From ANME-2 cluster archaeon (GTDB lineage Archaea; Halobacteriota; Methanosarcinia; Methanosarcinales; Methanocomedenaceae): 6,074 nt of DNA. The notes below the pieces were generated by a model. It did not search any database. It was not told the origin of the DNA and saw only the letters and a list, made by a program, of their open reading frames with translations. The position numbers were made by a program, and so were the translations under genes. The stretch covers positions 1-6,074 of the forward strand of contig JAMJFV010000116.1 in the NCBI GenBank assembly GCA_023544495.1, given 5' to 3'. Below are positions 5,472 through 6,074 of this stretch, piece after piece (position 1 is the first letter of the stretch; each line of letters starts with the position of its first letter).

Positions 5472-6074
5472 TTGAGAAGAACAGTAGTCAGCATATTAGC
5501 ACTTACAGCATTTGTATTATTAGTGTACAATGTTACTCTTCCGACACATTTGAATGCTCATCTTGAGATGCAGCATTGCGGTGGATGTCACACAGAAGAA
5601 TCAGTTATTTTTATGCATGAGTATGCCGACCCATTGGAGAAGGAATGTATAGAATGCCATCCAGATGCCCGGAGCGGCCTGAGTGTTCATGCAGAAATGG
5701 TGCCGGAGGAATGTGACAGATGCCATACGTTTGGAAATAAACCAATCTTTTCAGATTGCGACCTATGCCATCAAAACCATTATCACATAGCCGGGGGTAT
5801 TGAGACCGGTGACAGGCCCTGTAATGAATGTCACAAGAGTCATTCGCTTGTAACTGACAGAGGCTGTGCAAAATGCCACCGTGAGGAATATAACACTTTA
5901 AAGACATTAGGAGATAAACATTCCACGCGTGCTGACAGCTGTTACACGTGCCATACCAACCACAAGTACATTCCGGATTGCCTTGACTGTCATGAAGAAA
6001 TGTTCCATGAGGAAGAATTACTTCATAATTGTACAGAATGCCACCAGCAGCATATGCCTAAAGAACTTTATTTC
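5472..6074 (+). CDS. Multiheme c-type cytochrome (at least nine hemes; 3' end outside window)
   Basis: The frame is open from a TTG at 5472 to the window end (201 residues, incomplete). The N-terminus MRRTVVSILALTAFVLLVYN is a signal peptide or membrane anchor, so the rest should face outside the membrane. Nine CxxCH covalent heme motifs begin at residues 36, 59, 81, 96, 117, 132, 157, 170 and 187. At least 13 further histidines are available, enough for bis-His ligation of every heme. Four motifs (96, 117, 157, 187) read CxxCHxxH. The inferred role is electron transfer across or beyond the cell envelope; the partner is not visible. Maturation would need a cytochrome c biogenesis system, not seen here. 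Start choice: GGTGGG at 5459-5464 is a good Shine-Dalgarno for TTG 5472. A GTG at 5460 in the same frame overlaps that site and has no ribosome site of its own. No ATG lies between the upstream stop (5427-5429) and the signal sequence. Confidence 0.9.
   Translation, partial: MRRTVVSILALTAFVLLVYNVTLPTHLNAHLEMQHCGGCHTEESVIFMHEYADPLEKECIECHPDARSGLSVHAEMVPEECDRCHTFGNKPIFSDCDLCHQNHYHIAGGIETGDRPCNECHKSHSLVTDRGCAKCHREEYNTLKTLGDKHSTRADSCYTCHTNHKYIPDCLDCHEEMFHEEELLHNCTECHQQHMPKELYF

Overview
The window looks archaeal and is most likely from a methanogen or anaerobic methane/alkane oxidiser related to Methanosarcinales. I infer this from several signs. There is an archaeal-type tRNA-Tyr (C1:G72, no encoded CCA) with an intron at the canonical 37/38 position. 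TATA/BRE-like elements and an oligo-T terminator are present. A cobalt-uptake operon fits a corrinoid-dependent lifestyle, and a dense multiheme c-type cytochrome is typical of ANME-like and related lineages. The lineage cannot be fixed from the sequence alone.

Layout. Positions 1-2915 (+) hold a tightly packed cobalt ECF/CbiMNQO importer operon: the 3' part of cbiM, then cbiN (ATGA overlap), cbiQ and cbiO. The CbiO ATPase carries a C-terminal extension of about 190 residues beyond the ABC domain. Convergent to it, 19 nt away, is a minus-strand gene for a DUF362 protein with a C-terminal 2[4Fe-4S] ferredoxin domain (2935-4074). Its annotated start is an internal ATG that is supported by a TATA box and a Shine-Dalgarno-like GGAG. 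Upstream on the same strand is an AT-rich orphan gene for a small protein with about five membrane segments (4289-4774). Its promoter region contains an 18-bp palindrome that could be an operator. A gene-poor AT-rich stretch (4809-5216) follows.

At 5217-5329 (+) lies tRNA-Tyr(GUA) with a 38-nt intron, followed by a T8 tract. A BRE/TATA pair at 5351-5365 then precedes a multiheme c-type cytochrome gene that starts at a TTG (5472) and runs off the window. Its first 201 residues contain a signal anchor and nine CxxCH heme motifs.

How the genes relate. CbiMNQO would supply Co2+ for corrinoid synthesis. The DUF362/ferredoxin protein is probably a cytoplasmic Fe-S electron-transfer protein. The cytochrome is predicted to act outside the membrane in electron transfer. 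Only the cbi genes form an evident operon. No clear new multi-gene system is visible. The most unusual items are the extended CbiO, the heme-dense TTG-initiated cytochrome with a short ORF overlapping its start, and the tRNA intron carrying a copy of the 3' anticodon-stem strand.
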